Source: Desulforamulus putei DSM 12395 (lineage in GTDB: Bacteria; Bacillota; Desulfotomaculia; Desulfotomaculales; Desulfotomaculaceae). From it: DNA of 55,476 bases. The position numbers were made by a program, and so were the translations under genes. Below the pieces are notes generated by a model. It was not told the DNA's origin. It saw nothing but the letters and a program-made list of their open reading frames with translations, and searched no databases. Below are positions 46,169-53,553 of this stretch, piece by piece (position 1 is the stretch's first letter; each line of letters opens with the position of its first letter). The DNA lies in assembly GCF_900129195.1 (NCBI RefSeq), contig NZ_FQUY01000020.1, positions 1-55,476 of the forward strand, read 5' to 3'.

Positions 46169-46193
46169 GCCTGCCCCAAACAAGCAGGCAGGC
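46169..46193 (-). terminator. Terminator of the fliD-fliS-fliT-flaG operon
   Basis: GCCTGCC/GGCAGGC (46193-46187 with 46175-46169 on the minus strand), then TCTGATATTTTTAT. It follows the flaG stop by about 15 bases. Confidence 0.65.
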
Positions 46194-46207
46194 CTGTAAT
46201 ACGCTGT

Positions 46208-46591
46208 TCAGGCAAATTTATCCACCACAAGTCCCAGCATTTCTTTAAAATAAGCTACCATATTAAGCACTCTTTCCGGCGGAATCTCCCTGATTACAGA
46301 ATGATCCTTGGTATTGATGATTTTAACGATATACTCGCCGCTCTTCTCGTGCAGCTGAAAGCGCAACTCCGTATTATAAGTTTCCATGGTCTTGTTCATT
46401 TTGTTTACGGCCTGCTGCACTTGATCCGGGTTTAATTCCTGCTGTTTCGCCTGGATACCCGACGTAACATCCTCATCTTTATTAGCAGGAGTATCTGCTC
46501 TATCGGCTTCCTGTGTGGACATTTGCTCTTTGTACACAGGACGTTGCATATAATCCTGAACTTTAACCACCGAGCCGATCCCCTCCAACAT
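46208..46591 (-). CDS. flaG: FlaG family flagellar protein
   Basis: 127 residues. The variable, charged first half is followed by the FlaG core: QLHEKSGEYIVKIINTKDHSVIREIPPERVL and a hydrophobic amphipathic C-terminus (MVAYFKEMLGLVVDKFA). FlaG proteins influence filament length; the mechanism is unclear. Last gene of the fliD operon. Confidence 0.88.
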   Translation of the reverse strand: MLEGIGSVVKVQDYMQRPVYKEQMSTQEADRADTPANKDEDVTSGIQAKQQELNPDQVQQAVNKMNKTMETYNTELRFQLHEKSGEYIVKIINTKDHSVIREIPPERVLNMVAYFKEMLGLVVDKFA

Positions 46592-46615
46592 TGCTTCCTC
46601 ACCTCCCGCACCAGC

Positions 46616-47056
46616 TTATTTTTTCTTATCAATAAAATAGCCAAACCTCTGCGGTTGCTGCGCGGGTCCATAGGCCTGCCGCATTGCTTTACTACCCGTT
46701 AAATCCTTAAGTTTTTGTTTAACGTTCATAAACTCACGATCAAGGTTGGCTTTATTTTCTTCGTCCTGAGCAATAATTTGCTTCAGTAAATGGTTTATTT
46801 CTGCTTGCAAAGCCGCCGGCTGTTCTTTGTTGGCAAAGGGCTCCGACAACTGCTCTTGGGCCAAGTTAATTTGCCGGTCTGTCTGGTCAACCTCATCCAT
46901 CACCAATTGCCTTGCGTTCAATAGTTGTGTCAATTTATCTATATCTTGATTTTTAATTGTCTCAGCCTGCTGGAGTGTAAGATCCAGTATTTTCTGCAGT
47001 TTAAGTTTTTTCTGGTTGTATAGTTCTGATAATTGCTCCACTGTACTAACTCCCAA
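46616..47056 (-). CDS. fliT: FliT/FlgN-like flagellar export chaperone
   Basis: 146 residues, almost wholly helical with repeated Leu/Gln heptads (EQLSELYNQKKLKLQKILDL; LNARQLVMDEVDQTDRQINL). Size, coiled-coil character and position directly after fliS fit FliT (FliD chaperone) or FlgN (FlgK/FlgL chaperone). Sequence conservation is too weak to decide. It overlaps the fliS end by 11 bases. Confidence 0.7.
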   Translation of the reverse strand: MGVSTVEQLSELYNQKKLKLQKILDLTLQQAETIKNQDIDKLTQLLNARQLVMDEVDQTDRQINLAQEQLSEPFANKEQPAALQAEINHLLKQIIAQDEENKANLDREFMNVKQKLKDLTGSKAMRQAYGPAQQPQRFGYFIDKKK

Positions 47057-47438
47057 CTGAAGCGCCGGTCTTTACCTGCTTGACAGCCTGCACCCAGGTA
47101 TCTCTGATTTCTTCGGCATAACCGGTAATTTCCTGGAGAATTTCTTTATCCTTTTTTAGATTAGCCTCCAGTAAACGACGGTTCATATAATCATACATGA
47201 GATTTAAATTTTGACCCACTTCATACCTTGTGTCCAGGGTATTCATTAAATGAGCAATAATATCCTGGGCATGGATAATTGCCTGATGGGCCGACTGGAT
47301 ATCCTTTTTATCAACGGCCTCTTGGGCCAGCTTCAAATCCTTCACCAAGCGATTATAGAGCATGGTGGTTAATTCTTCCGGGCCAGCGCTTAAAATGGCA
47401 TTTTGCTGGTAGCTTTTATATGGATCTTTGGCAATCAT
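47046..47438 (-). CDS. fliS: Flagellin export chaperone FliS
   Basis: 130 residues. Typical opening DPYKSYQQNAILSAGPEELTTMLYNRLVKDL and the helix with LNLMYDYMNRRLLEANLKKD. FliS keeps flagellin unfolded until export. Flagellin itself is not in the window. Confidence 0.95.
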   Translation of the reverse strand: MIAKDPYKSYQQNAILSAGPEELTTMLYNRLVKDLKLAQEAVDKKDIQSAHQAIIHAQDIIAHLMNTLDTRYEVGQNLNLMYDYMNRRLLEANLKKDKEILQEITGYAEEIRDTWVQAVKQVKTGASVGS

Positions 47439-47465
47439 ACCGCTTTCCCTCCGATTTTCTATTTT

Positions 47466-49019
47466 TTATGCTTTTCCGCCGAACTGCTGGGCCAGCCAGG
47501 CGCTCTGGCTGTTCATCTGGTTAATGGCCTTTTCTAAAGCAGTGAACTTTTTCCAATAGCTGTTTTCAATGGTTTTTAGTCTATCCTGCCAGGAAGCTAT
47601 TTCTTTATCCAATCCGCTGATTTTTTTACCCAATATGCTGTTGTCAACCAGACTGTAACCGGAGGAAGAACCGGCTTTGTCCTTGATGGTATTGATGGCA
47701 TTTGTTAATTCATCGTACAGACGCACAGCCAGTCCCTTATTGCTATAAGTATCTGAAGAATTGGTAAATAGCTCCATAACAGCTTTAGGATCTGCCGCTA
47801 AAGCTTCTTTTAGTTTGGTTTCATCAATATACAACTTACCCTTTTCGGAATAACTCAAAGTCTTAATACCTATCTCAGCCAAAGTATCGTACTTGGAATT
47901 GCTTACCCCGGATACTAGTGACGTCATAGTGCTGCGCATCTTACTCACTATACCGGATAACAGGGAATCGTTTTTTAACAAACCGCTCTTGGCTTTCTCT
48001 TCCCACTTCTTTTCCTGGTCATCACTTAGCTGTTCCCTTTGCTCATCGGTTAAAGGCAGGTAATCCCTGTAACGTTCCTCACTGAGTTTACTGTTAATTT
48101 TATCCAGGGTGGCATTGTAAAGGTCGATAAAGGATTTAATGGAGTTAAATACCGCATCTGTGTCATTGGTGACATTGATGTTAACGGTCTCGGTGGTCGA
48201 TGTGCCGGTTAAGGTAAAATTAATGCCGGCTAATGAAAACTGGTTGCTGGTTTGTGTCGTTACGGTCACTCCGTTAAAAACAAATTCAGCGTTGGTGCCT
48301 GTTACTTCAGATCCCCAATCAAACCCATCTACGGGGTCACCGTTTTTATCCAGCTTTAGTTTGTCGCCAAATAATTCATTTATTTGCGTTTCGAAACCCG
48401 CCACTGCATCAAAGTCAATCTTTTGATTGGCGCCGGTGGAACTAGAAAAAACAAACATACGGTTAATTGTTTTATCAAAAAAAGCGGTAACCCCGGCGCT
48501 GGTTTTGTCATCGCTCATTTTGGCAGCATTTATTTTGGAAATTAAGGAATCAATGGTCTCGTTATCAACGTCAACCTCAATTTCCTTACTGCCATTTACC
48601 TTAAACTTGATAATACCCCCATAACTTAGAGAAAGCTGATCCTTTAAGTTTGTTGCATCTTTATTAAACGCTACATCCTCCGAACTGTTCAATTTAGCGG
48701 TACTGGCTAAAGAGATAACTTTCAGAGTATAATTTCCCGGCACAGCCGATGAAGTAGCGGTAGCTTTGACAATACTTTCATTGGAGGAGGAAGCCTTTTT
48801 CACTAAATAGGTTCCCTGCAGTTTCATGTTAAAAACATTATCCCGCAAAGAACGGAGGGAATTGTTTATATCCCGGTAATCATCCCGCTGCCACTCGGCA
48901 ATTTGTTTGTTCTGTTTAATTTTGTCTACCTTCATGCGCTGAACCTTCATCAAGTCGCTGACCATCTGGTCTATATCCAAACCGGAGGCTAAGCCGCCAA
49001 TCCGCAAATTGGAAGACAT
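47466..49019 (-). CDS. fliD: Filament cap protein FliD (HAP2)
   Basis: 517 residues from the ATG at 49019 (AAAGGCGGGA upstream); a longer in-frame start would cross the promoter. The N-terminus RIGGLASGLDIDQMVSDLM is diagnostic. The middle is beta-rich, Thr/Ser/Asn-rich and variable. The C-terminal coiled coil carries DKEIASWQDRLKTIENSYWKKF and LEKAINQMNSQSAWLAQQF. Preceded by a sigma-28-like promoter. Confidence 0.95.
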   Translation of the reverse strand: MSSNLRIGGLASGLDIDQMVSDLMKVQRMKVDKIKQNKQIAEWQRDDYRDINNSLRSLRDNVFNMKLQGTYLVKKASSSNESIVKATATSSAVPGNYTLKVISLASTAKLNSSEDVAFNKDATNLKDQLSLSYGGIIKFKVNGSKEIEVDVDNETIDSLISKINAAKMSDDKTSAGVTAFFDKTINRMFVFSSSTGANQKIDFDAVAGFETQINELFGDKLKLDKNGDPVDGFDWGSEVTGTNAEFVFNGVTVTTQTSNQFSLAGINFTLTGTSTTETVNINVTNDTDAVFNSIKSFIDLYNATLDKINSKLSEERYRDYLPLTDEQREQLSDDQEKKWEEKAKSGLLKNDSLLSGIVSKMRSTMTSLVSGVSNSKYDTLAEIGIKTLSYSEKGKLYIDETKLKEALAADPKAVMELFTNSSDTYSNKGLAVRLYDELTNAINTIKDKAGSSSGYSLVDNSILGKKISGLDKEIASWQDRLKTIENSYWKKFTALEKAINQMNSQSAWLAQQFGGKA

Positions 49020-49051
49020 AGTATCCCGCCTTTCAGAATTTCCTACAGATA

Positions 49052-49078
49052 AATTCGGCTGTTTGCTGTGAATCTTGA
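49052..49078 (-). promoter_or_regulatory. Sigma-28-like promoter of the fliD operon
   Basis: On the minus strand TCAA (49078-49075), 15 bases, then GCCGAATT (49059-49052), close to TAAA-N15-GCCGATAT. It lies about 33 bases before the fliD start. Confidence 0.55.
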
Positions 49079-49100
49079 GCATATTGTGTTACATTAGAAT

Positions 49101-49127
49101 TAAAAGAATTAAATAAGTAATCGAAAA
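49101..49127 (+). promoter_or_regulatory. Possible sigma-28-like promoter of fliW-csrA
   Basis: TAAA (49101-49104), 15 bases, then ATCGAAAA (49120-49127), which keeps the CGA core of the sigma-28 -10 box. It is 21 bases before the fliW start and faces away from the fliD promoter. Confidence 0.35.
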
Positions 49128-49147
49128 CAACAAGGAGGCCATTAAAA

Positions 49148-49570
49148 GTGGATCAAACAGCCATCTGCGGTGTTAAAATAATCTTTGAGCAGGGCATACC
49201 AGGATTTGAAAACTTGAAGGAATTTTTTATTTCCAAGCCCTTTGCCGACAGTCCCTTTTATTACCTGCAGGCAGCCCAACAAGCTGATATTTGTTTTTTA
49301 TTAATCAACCCCTTTGAAATTACCAAGGCCTATGAATTTAACCTGCCGGAGCCGGTTCAGGAAGTGCTGGAGATAAAGGAACTGTCCGATGTGGCAGTTT
49401 TTAATGTCGTTAATGCGCGGGAAGGTCTGGATAACGCCACCGTTAACCTGCAGGCCCCGGTGGTCATCAATGTGCGCGGCCTGAAAGGTATGCAGGTGGT
49501 TTTGAACGAGCCAACCTGGCAATTGCGGGAACCCTTAAAAAACCTGCTGCAGGGAAAGGTGGGGCAATGA
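49148..49570 (+). CDS. fliW: Flagellar assembly factor FliW
   Basis: 140 residues from a GTG at 49148 with AAGGAGG nine bases upstream. FliW hallmarks are IIFEQGIPGFENLKEFFI near residue 10, CFLLINPF, and VNLQAPVVINVRGLKGMQVVL near 105. It binds flagellin or, allosterically, CsrA, so free flagellin controls its own translation. Overlaps csrA by four bases (ATGA). Confidence 0.96.
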   Translation: MDQTAICGVKIIFEQGIPGFENLKEFFISKPFADSPFYYLQAAQQADICFLLINPFEITKAYEFNLPEPVQEVLEIKELSDVAVFNVVNAREGLDNATVNLQAPVVINVRGLKGMQVVLNEPTWQLREPLKNLLQGKVGQ

Positions 49571-49818
49571 TGCTGATACTTTCGAGGAAAAAAAATGAAG
49601 CTATCCATATAGGAGACAATATCATTGTAACCATCCTGGATGTTTCTGGTGAAACAATCAAAATTGGCATTGATGCCCCTAAAAATATACAGATCTTTCG
49701 CAGCGAAGTGCTGAATGCCATTCAGCAGGAAAACAAACAGGCTGCTTCTTACCAGGTAAATATGCTAGAAATTAACAAACTGCTGGGTAAAGAAAGCATA
49801 CGGAGGGAGGTACAATAA
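49567..49818 (+). CDS. csrA: Carbon storage regulator CsrA
   Basis: 83 residues with a C-terminal extension beyond the classical 61, as in other Bacillota. MLILSRKKNEAIHIGDNI opens the protein and APKNIQIFRSEVLNAIQ carries the RNA-binding strand (Arg near residue 45). Two tandem ATGs leave one residue in doubt. It should repress flagellin mRNA translation and be relieved by FliW. Confidence 0.97.
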   Translation: MMLILSRKKNEAIHIGDNIIVTILDVSGETIKIGIDAPKNIQIFRSEVLNAIQQENKQAASYQVNMLEINKLLGKESIRREVQ

Positions 49819-49886
49819 TGATGAATATGATCCCCTTAAAAGCCAACAAACCTGGCTTTAACGGAATGTTTAATCATGTACGTTGA
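49818..49886 (+). CDS. 22-residue ORF coupled to csrA, probably the start of a truncated gene
   Basis: The csrA stop overlaps an ATG (TAATG) preceded by GGAGGGAGG. The frame gives MMNMIPLKANKPGFNGMFNH and ends after 22 codons. The strong ribosome-binding site and coupling suggest that a real third gene once followed csrA. The rest was lost where the MNT remnant begins. Product unknown. Confidence 0.45.
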   Translation: MMNMIPLKANKPGFNGMFNHVR

Positions 49887-49992
49887 TGAGAAAACAATTT
49901 TAACGATCAAGCAGTACCTGACAGAAAAAATATCCCCTTATTTAAAATTTCGCACTCTTTGTCTCAGGAAAGCGCCGGGCGCTTTTGGATAA
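49876..49992 (+). pseudogene. Remnant of MNT-type nucleotidyltransferase (antitoxin) N-terminus
   Basis: The frame from the ATG at 49876 reads YVDEKTILTIKQYLTEKISP and then YLKFRTLCLRKAPGAFG before a stop. The first 25 residues look like the helix that precedes the GSxxR motif of MNT-domain proteins, but that motif and everything after it are missing. Together with the HEPN-like piece that follows, it looks like a decayed MNT/HEPN pair. Confidence 0.45.
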
Positions 49993-50022
49993 TTAATTGA
50001 TTCACTTGATTCCAAGGTAATC

Positions 50023-50208
50023 ATGTCCGCCGCAAAATACCAACTTATCTTAGCCATTGAAGCAGCCCAGAACATCTGCACCCACTTAGCCGCCAGGGTG
50101 TTTGCCAAATGTAAATTAATGGTTGTTCCTTTGTATTATATGATAAATCCCTGTGAGAAGAAGAAGCGAAAAAGAGATATCTTTGGGTGGCGGATGTCAT
50201 TTACCTAA
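50023..50208 (+). pseudogene. Remnant of HEPN/DUF86-type (HepT-like) gene
   Basis: SAAKYQLILAIEAAQNICTH followed by LAARV resembles the central helix of HepT-like HEPN proteins (A-I-E-A-x3-I-x-x-H). The frame then degenerates into a basic run (EKKKRKRDIFG), and no R-x4-6-H catalytic motif follows. No ribosome-binding site. The 50209-50339 stretch holds only a CCTAAT/ATTAGG palindrome. Confidence 0.45.
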
Positions 50209-50339
50209 CGATGTACTAGCTCTATAAAATGCAATAATGCAAACCTAATTTATATTAGGCTATCTTCCACTTCGATAAAAATCTTCACAAATACAGTACC
50301 TGGTATACGGGGTAACCGTTAATCATTTACCTTAACCCC

Positions 50340-50366
50340 GACTCAAGAGAACCGTCCCCTTGATTC
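50340..50366. repeat. Dispersed 26-bp repeat, copy 1
   Basis: GACTCAAGAGAACCGTCCCC then TTGATT; nearly identical copies lie at 54034-54059 and 54347-54372. The ends pair imperfectly (TCAAG/CTTGA), as in REP-like elements. It lies directly upstream of the promoter of the MNT gene. Confidence 0.8.
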
Positions 50367-50385
50367 GGATGGTGGTATATTGTGT

Positions 50386-50391
50386 TATAAT
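50386..50391 (+). promoter_or_regulatory. -10 box of the MNT/HI0074-type module
   Basis: A perfect TATAAT lies 23 bases before the TTG start. TTGATT at the end of the 26-bp repeat is a possible -35, but the 20-base spacing is too long for a strong promoter. Confidence 0.4.
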
Positions 50392-50414
50392 ATACAGTGA
50401 GGGGGGAATTTGCC

Positions 50415-50843
50415 TTGACTACGCCGTTTATTCGTCTTTCTACCACAAACCCGGTGTTGCGCCGACAGGAATGGCGGCCATGGAAAAAACTTGGCTATCG
50501 GGTACTGGCTGAAGACGGTATAACTGTTTATCATGAACAGGAAGCAATTAAGCAATGTATCTTGCGGGCATTTTCGCATATAGATGCTGATATTTTTTTG
50601 TTTGGTTCCCGCGCAGCCAGAACAGCACATCCAAAGTCAGATTATGATATTGGGTATTATACCGAAAAAAAAATTCCTGCCCACATACTGTCAAACTTAA
50701 AAGAACAATTAGAGGAAATGCCAATCCCAGCACGGGTTGATTTGGTTGACTTCTCCAGCCTTGCCCCGGACTTTGTACGCATTGCCTTAAAAGGAGGTAT
50801 TGAGATATGGAAACAAAAAAAGAAGAACTCGCTTTTCACATAA
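50415..50843 (+). CDS. MNT-domain nucleotidyltransferase (antitoxin of an MNT/HEPN-like pair)
   Basis: 142 residues from a TTG at 50415 with GAGGGGGG upstream. The first 50 residues (RRQEWRPWKKLGYRVLAEDG) are a variable extension. The MNT core is DIFLFGSRAARTAHPKSDYDIGYY, with the GS motif and the two metal-binding Asp, then a third Asp in ARVDLVDFSS. Members of this class add AMP to or neutralise their HEPN partner, the next gene, which it overlaps by 37 bases. Confidence 0.85.
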   Translation: MTTPFIRLSTTNPVLRRQEWRPWKKLGYRVLAEDGITVYHEQEAIKQCILRAFSHIDADIFLFGSRAARTAHPKSDYDIGYYTEKKIPAHILSNLKEQLEEMPIPARVDLVDFSSLAPDFVRIALKGGIEIWKQKKKNSLFT

Positions 50844-51199
50844 GCCGCCTGGAAAGAGCATTGGCTACACTGGATGAAATATTAGAACAACCTTTTTCTG
50901 TTATAATCAGGGATGCAACCATTCAGCGTTTTGAATATTGCTTTGAATTATCCTGGAAGCTATTAAAAAAAGCATTAAAAATAGATGGCATCGATGTAAA
51001 CTCCCCTCGTCAGACAATCCGGGCCGCATTTGAAACCGGATATATTGATGACATTGATATCTGGTTTGAAATGCTGGAAGACCGTAATATGACTTCTCAT
51101 ACTTACGACCCGGATATTGCCAATCAGGTCTATGAGAGCGCCAATCGGTTACCGGAAGAAATTCGCAAAGTCCTTAAAATTTTGGCAAAAAGCAGATAA
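50807..51199 (+). CDS. HI0074-type nucleotidyltransferase substrate-binding (HEPN-like) protein
   Basis: 130 residues, all helical. RFEYCFELSWKLLKKALK near residue 42 and SPRQTIRAAFETGYI near 64 are typical of the HI0074/NTase_sub_bind family. EMLEDRNMTSHTYDPDIA near 90 carries the conserved R-N-x3-H motif. ATG with GGAGG upstream. It probably forms the toxin or partner half of the pair. A short hairpin (CCGATA/TATCGG) follows the stop. Confidence 0.85.
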   Translation: METKKEELAFHISRLERALATLDEILEQPFSVIIRDATIQRFEYCFELSWKLLKKALKIDGIDVNSPRQTIRAAFETGYIDDIDIWFEMLEDRNMTSHTYDPDIANQVYESANRLPEEIRKVLKILAKSR

Positions 51200-51269
51200 G
51201 CCTCCAAGGCTTCCCGATAGTGAGGTTAAATATCGGCGACTAGGATTTGTCAATTTGTTCTACCGGCGC

Positions 51270-51400
51270 TGACATCCTCCCACGGCTGAAGCCCGTGGGG
51301 TTCCACGGAGCCGTGGTACAAACGGTTTTATATTTTGCGGCTGCTCAGAACAGGCTTAGGAGGCCTGTTTGAACGTCCCCTGTCCACGGCCTAGCGGTGT
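51270..51400 (-). ncRNA. Putative omega RNA (reRNA) of TnpB
   Basis: The 3' end of tnpB plus the element's right end is where omega RNAs of IS605 elements are encoded. This stretch has CCACGG/CCGTGG (51316-51303) and the right-end hairpin CCCACGGG-CTTCAG-CCGTGGG (51299-51279), ending in GGATGTCA at about 51270. The guide would be the flanking sequence beginning GCGCCGGTAGAAC. Assigned by position and structure only. Confidence 0.5.
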
Positions 51401-52639
51401 GGTTTTTCTCCACACGAACAGGTTGACCGCAGGGCGTGCCAGTGCGCCCACTACTCCCGACCAGTCCAGGCAGGACCCTAGTCCGGTCTCACGGAGATAT
51501 CTTCGCAAAATGTTATACGCGCCAACTAAGTCAGCGTTGAAAGCTTGTTTGCAGTGGATGAACAGTCCCCGGTGCACACGGGCTTTTTTGACCCTCTTAC
51601 TGCATACTGGGCAAGTAGTGCTGGTGTTCTTTTCAGAAACCTTTACCACCCGGATACCGGCCAGCGCCGCCTTATAAGTGAGCAGGCTGATTATCTTACT
51701 AAACGGCCAGGCGTGGAGCTTCTGGTTGCCCACATCTCCCCAGTTCTTGTCCGTGCGAATACCTTTTAATTCGCCGACTGCGATGGTAAAGACGTTGTGA
51801 GTTATCGCCAGGTTAACTAGCCATTTAGTTAGCACATGTAGATAGTGGTTATGCTGCCTGCCCCACTTGACGTTAAGCTCGACGCATTTTTTGCTGGTGG
51901 ATTTGGTGCATTTGGCCTTCTCCTTCTGAAAATACCGGTCAATAGCCAAAAGTTCCCCGCCCGGCACGGTGAAAGAAAAACCGTCGGTGATTAACCCGGC
52001 CACAATGTTCACGATACCCAGGTCAAGGGACATGATGTTTCCGGTTTCGCGATACTTGATTGGGACCTTGTGGGTGATGTGCAGATACCAGTCTCCGGTT
52101 TTATGTTTGTACACCAGCTTGACCTGCTGTACCTTACCCAGGGCGGTGTCTGGCGGAAGCTGGTATTCCAGTATGATTTCCCACCTGCCGTATGTCTTGG
52201 GCAGTTTCAGCTTCGCCCGGTTGTCTGGCAGTATTTCAAAAGCTTTCTGCTTAAAAGTTACCGTGCTGAGCATATCTTTCTTCCTGAACCCCGGCGGGCG
52301 GGCCTTTTTGTCGCCGTTCTTCCGGTGAGAGTACCATGAACGGTAGGAGTCGTCCTGTTCACCCAGGACTTCCTGAGCGGACTGGGACGGCAGGAGCTTG
52401 TACCAGCGGTTGCCTTTGAGTTCCCGACACTGCTCCGCAAAGCCAGGTATCTTGCCAGTTTCGTCCCAGACAATGCACCGATGGTGGTTGGCCACATTCC
52501 ACAGCTTTGTAGCGAAAAAACCTAAAAGCCCCAAGAGCAAGGCATCTTGGTCAGAAAGGTTCAATACTTTTATTCTGGCCGTAAGGGTCTGCATCGGTAC
52601 ATTGCTGCTAGACTTTTTTTTGCGTGCCAGTTCAATCAC
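51356..52639 (-). CDS. tnpB: RNA-guided endonuclease TnpB (OrfB), IS200/IS605
   Basis: About 427 residues from a GTG at 52639 that overlaps the tnpA stop (GTGA), with AAAAGGGG upstream. The RuvC-like Asp is in MSLDLGIVNIVAGL, the Glu in IAVGELKGIRTDKNWG and the last Asp in NADLVGAYNILRRY. The zinc finger has CPVC, but the second knuckle reads HCKQAFNAD, with only one Cys where CxxCG is usual. It may be a subfamily trait or a lost ligand. Helps retain the element; not needed for transposition itself. Confidence 0.92.
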   Translation of the reverse strand: MIELARKKKSSSNVPMQTLTARIKVLNLSDQDALLLGLLGFFATKLWNVANHHRCIVWDETGKIPGFAEQCRELKGNRWYKLLPSQSAQEVLGEQDDSYRSWYSHRKNGDKKARPPGFRKKDMLSTVTFKQKAFEILPDNRAKLKLPKTYGRWEIILEYQLPPDTALGKVQQVKLVYKHKTGDWYLHITHKVPIKYRETGNIMSLDLGIVNIVAGLITDGFSFTVPGGELLAIDRYFQKEKAKCTKSTSKKCVELNVKWGRQHNHYLHVLTKWLVNLAITHNVFTIAVGELKGIRTDKNWGDVGNQKLHAWPFSKIISLLTYKAALAGIRVVKVSEKNTSTTCPVCSKRVKKARVHRGLFIHCKQAFNADLVGAYNILRRYLRETGLGSCLDWSGVVGALARPAVNLFVWRKTTPLGRGQGTFKQAS

Positions 52640-53034
52640 CCCCTTTTCTTCTGCATTTCGATGTACTTGCGAATGGTGTCGGAGGAAATGTTGCCGGCAG
52701 TAGAAACAAAATAGCTCCGCGTCCACATGGACGGCATCCGTGCGATATGGTCAAACTCCCGACGGAGATGGTGCGAGGATGTACCCTTGAACCGTGCTAC
52801 TATTTCATGCGGTGCCAATGTAGGGGGCGCATTGACAAACAGGTGCAGGTGGTCCGGCATGATCTCCAGGGCCAGGATTTCCAACTCTAACTTCTCGGCT
52901 ACCTCCCTGATCAGTTCTCTGAGCCTGGTTTCGACGGGGCCGACCAGCACCTTGCGCCGGTAGCGCGGGCACCATATGAAGTGGTAGTTTACCAGCGATA
53001 CGGACGTGTGTTTGTGTCTATATTTTTGCTCCAT
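52636..53034 (-). CDS. tnpA: IS200/IS605 transposase TnpA (Y1 HUH)
   Basis: 132 residues from the ATG at 53034, the normal length. The HUH metal motif is in IMPDHLHLFVNAPP near residue 65 and the nucleophile Tyr in SSDTIRKYIEMQK near 125. YHFIWCPRYRRKVLVG near 19 is typical. It cuts and rejoins single-stranded element ends at the flanking hairpins. Confidence 0.95.
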   Translation of the reverse strand: MEQKYRHKHTSVSLVNYHFIWCPRYRRKVLVGPVETRLRELIREVAEKLELEILALEIMPDHLHLFVNAPPTLAPHEIVARFKGTSSHHLRREFDHIARMPSMWTRSYFVSTAGNISSDTIRKYIEMQKKRG

Positions 53035-53093
53035 AGCTATATTATAGCTGTTTTGGAACAAAGACGCAACAAATGTTCGGGAAAATATATAAG

Positions 53094-53138
53094 CCGCGCT
53101 TTCATCCCACGGCTGAAGCCGTGGGCTTTCCCGCGCGG
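53094..53138. repeat. Left-end hairpin of the IS200/IS605 element
   Basis: Nested palindrome: outer CCGCGC/GCGCGG (53094-53099 with 53133-53138) and inner CCCACGGC/GCCGTGGG (53106-53113 with 53118-53125), the form bound by TnpA dimers. Confidence 0.75.
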
Positions 53139-53196
53139 ATTTTGTAAAGTGCCAGGGATTACCTTGAGCCTGGTTCCCCCGAGCCGAGCAAAATTC

Positions 53197-53225
53197 TTGA
53201 CTTACGTTAATGACAATGATATTTT
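53197..53225 (+). promoter_or_regulatory. Possible promoter of the mntA-hepT module
   Basis: TTGACT (53197-53202), 17 bases, TATTTT (53220-53225), about 47 bases before the mntA start. The -10 is poor, so the call is tentative. Confidence 0.35.
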
Positions 53226-53271
53226 TAACATATACCAAATTTTAGTGGAAATTAAGATGGAGGAATTGTTT

Positions 53272-53553
53272 ATGAATCCAACGGAATGCATATTAGAGAA
53301 TATGTCAGAACTGCGTAATGCTTATCGGGTTTCCAGTCTCGGAATTTTCGGCTCATTTGCAAGGGGCGAAGCTAATGAATCGAGCGATGTAGATATACTA
53401 GTGGAATTTAGTGACAACGTGGATCTGTTTCATTTTATCAGATTGCAGTATCATTTGTCAGAAATTCTTGGGCGAAAAGTGGACCTAGTTACGCCGGAAG
53501 CATTAAAACCCGAAATAAAAGACCGAATTCTTCAGGAGGTCTTGTATATATGA
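53272..53553 (+). CDS. mntA: MntA-type nucleotidyltransferase antitoxin
   Basis: 93 residues from the ATG at 53272 with GGAGGAA upstream. The core is SLGIFGSFARGEANESSDVD, with the GS motif and paired metal Asp, and a third acidic site in GRKVDLVTPEAL. Minimal MNT proteins of this length AMPylate and silence HepT RNase toxins. It overlaps the downstream hepT start (ATGA), so both were coexpressed. Appears intact. Confidence 0.9.
   Translation: MNPTECILENMSELRNAYRVSSLGIFGSFARGEANESSDVDILVEFSDNVDLFHFIRLQYHLSEILGRKVDLVTPEALKPEIKDRILQEVLYI

Larger units (their letters stand above)
51270..53143 (-). mobile_element. IS200/IS605-family element with tnpA and tnpB
   Basis: About 1.9 kb on the minus strand. 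The left end has hairpin CCCACGGC/GCCGTGGG (53106-53125) and the right end CCCACGG/CCGTGGG (51279-51299), the matching subterminal palindromes. Flanking TTTAC at 53148-53144 (minus strand) is a candidate target motif. No terminal inverted repeats or target duplication, as expected. Exact ends are estimates. It separates two MNT-containing modules. Confidence 0.85.

Noticed and set aside
49819-50396. CRISPR array or tRNA in the gap after csrA
   Set aside because: No regularly spaced repeats and no cloverleaf-like sequence; the stretch is explained better as decayed MNT/HEPN genes plus one dispersed repeat.
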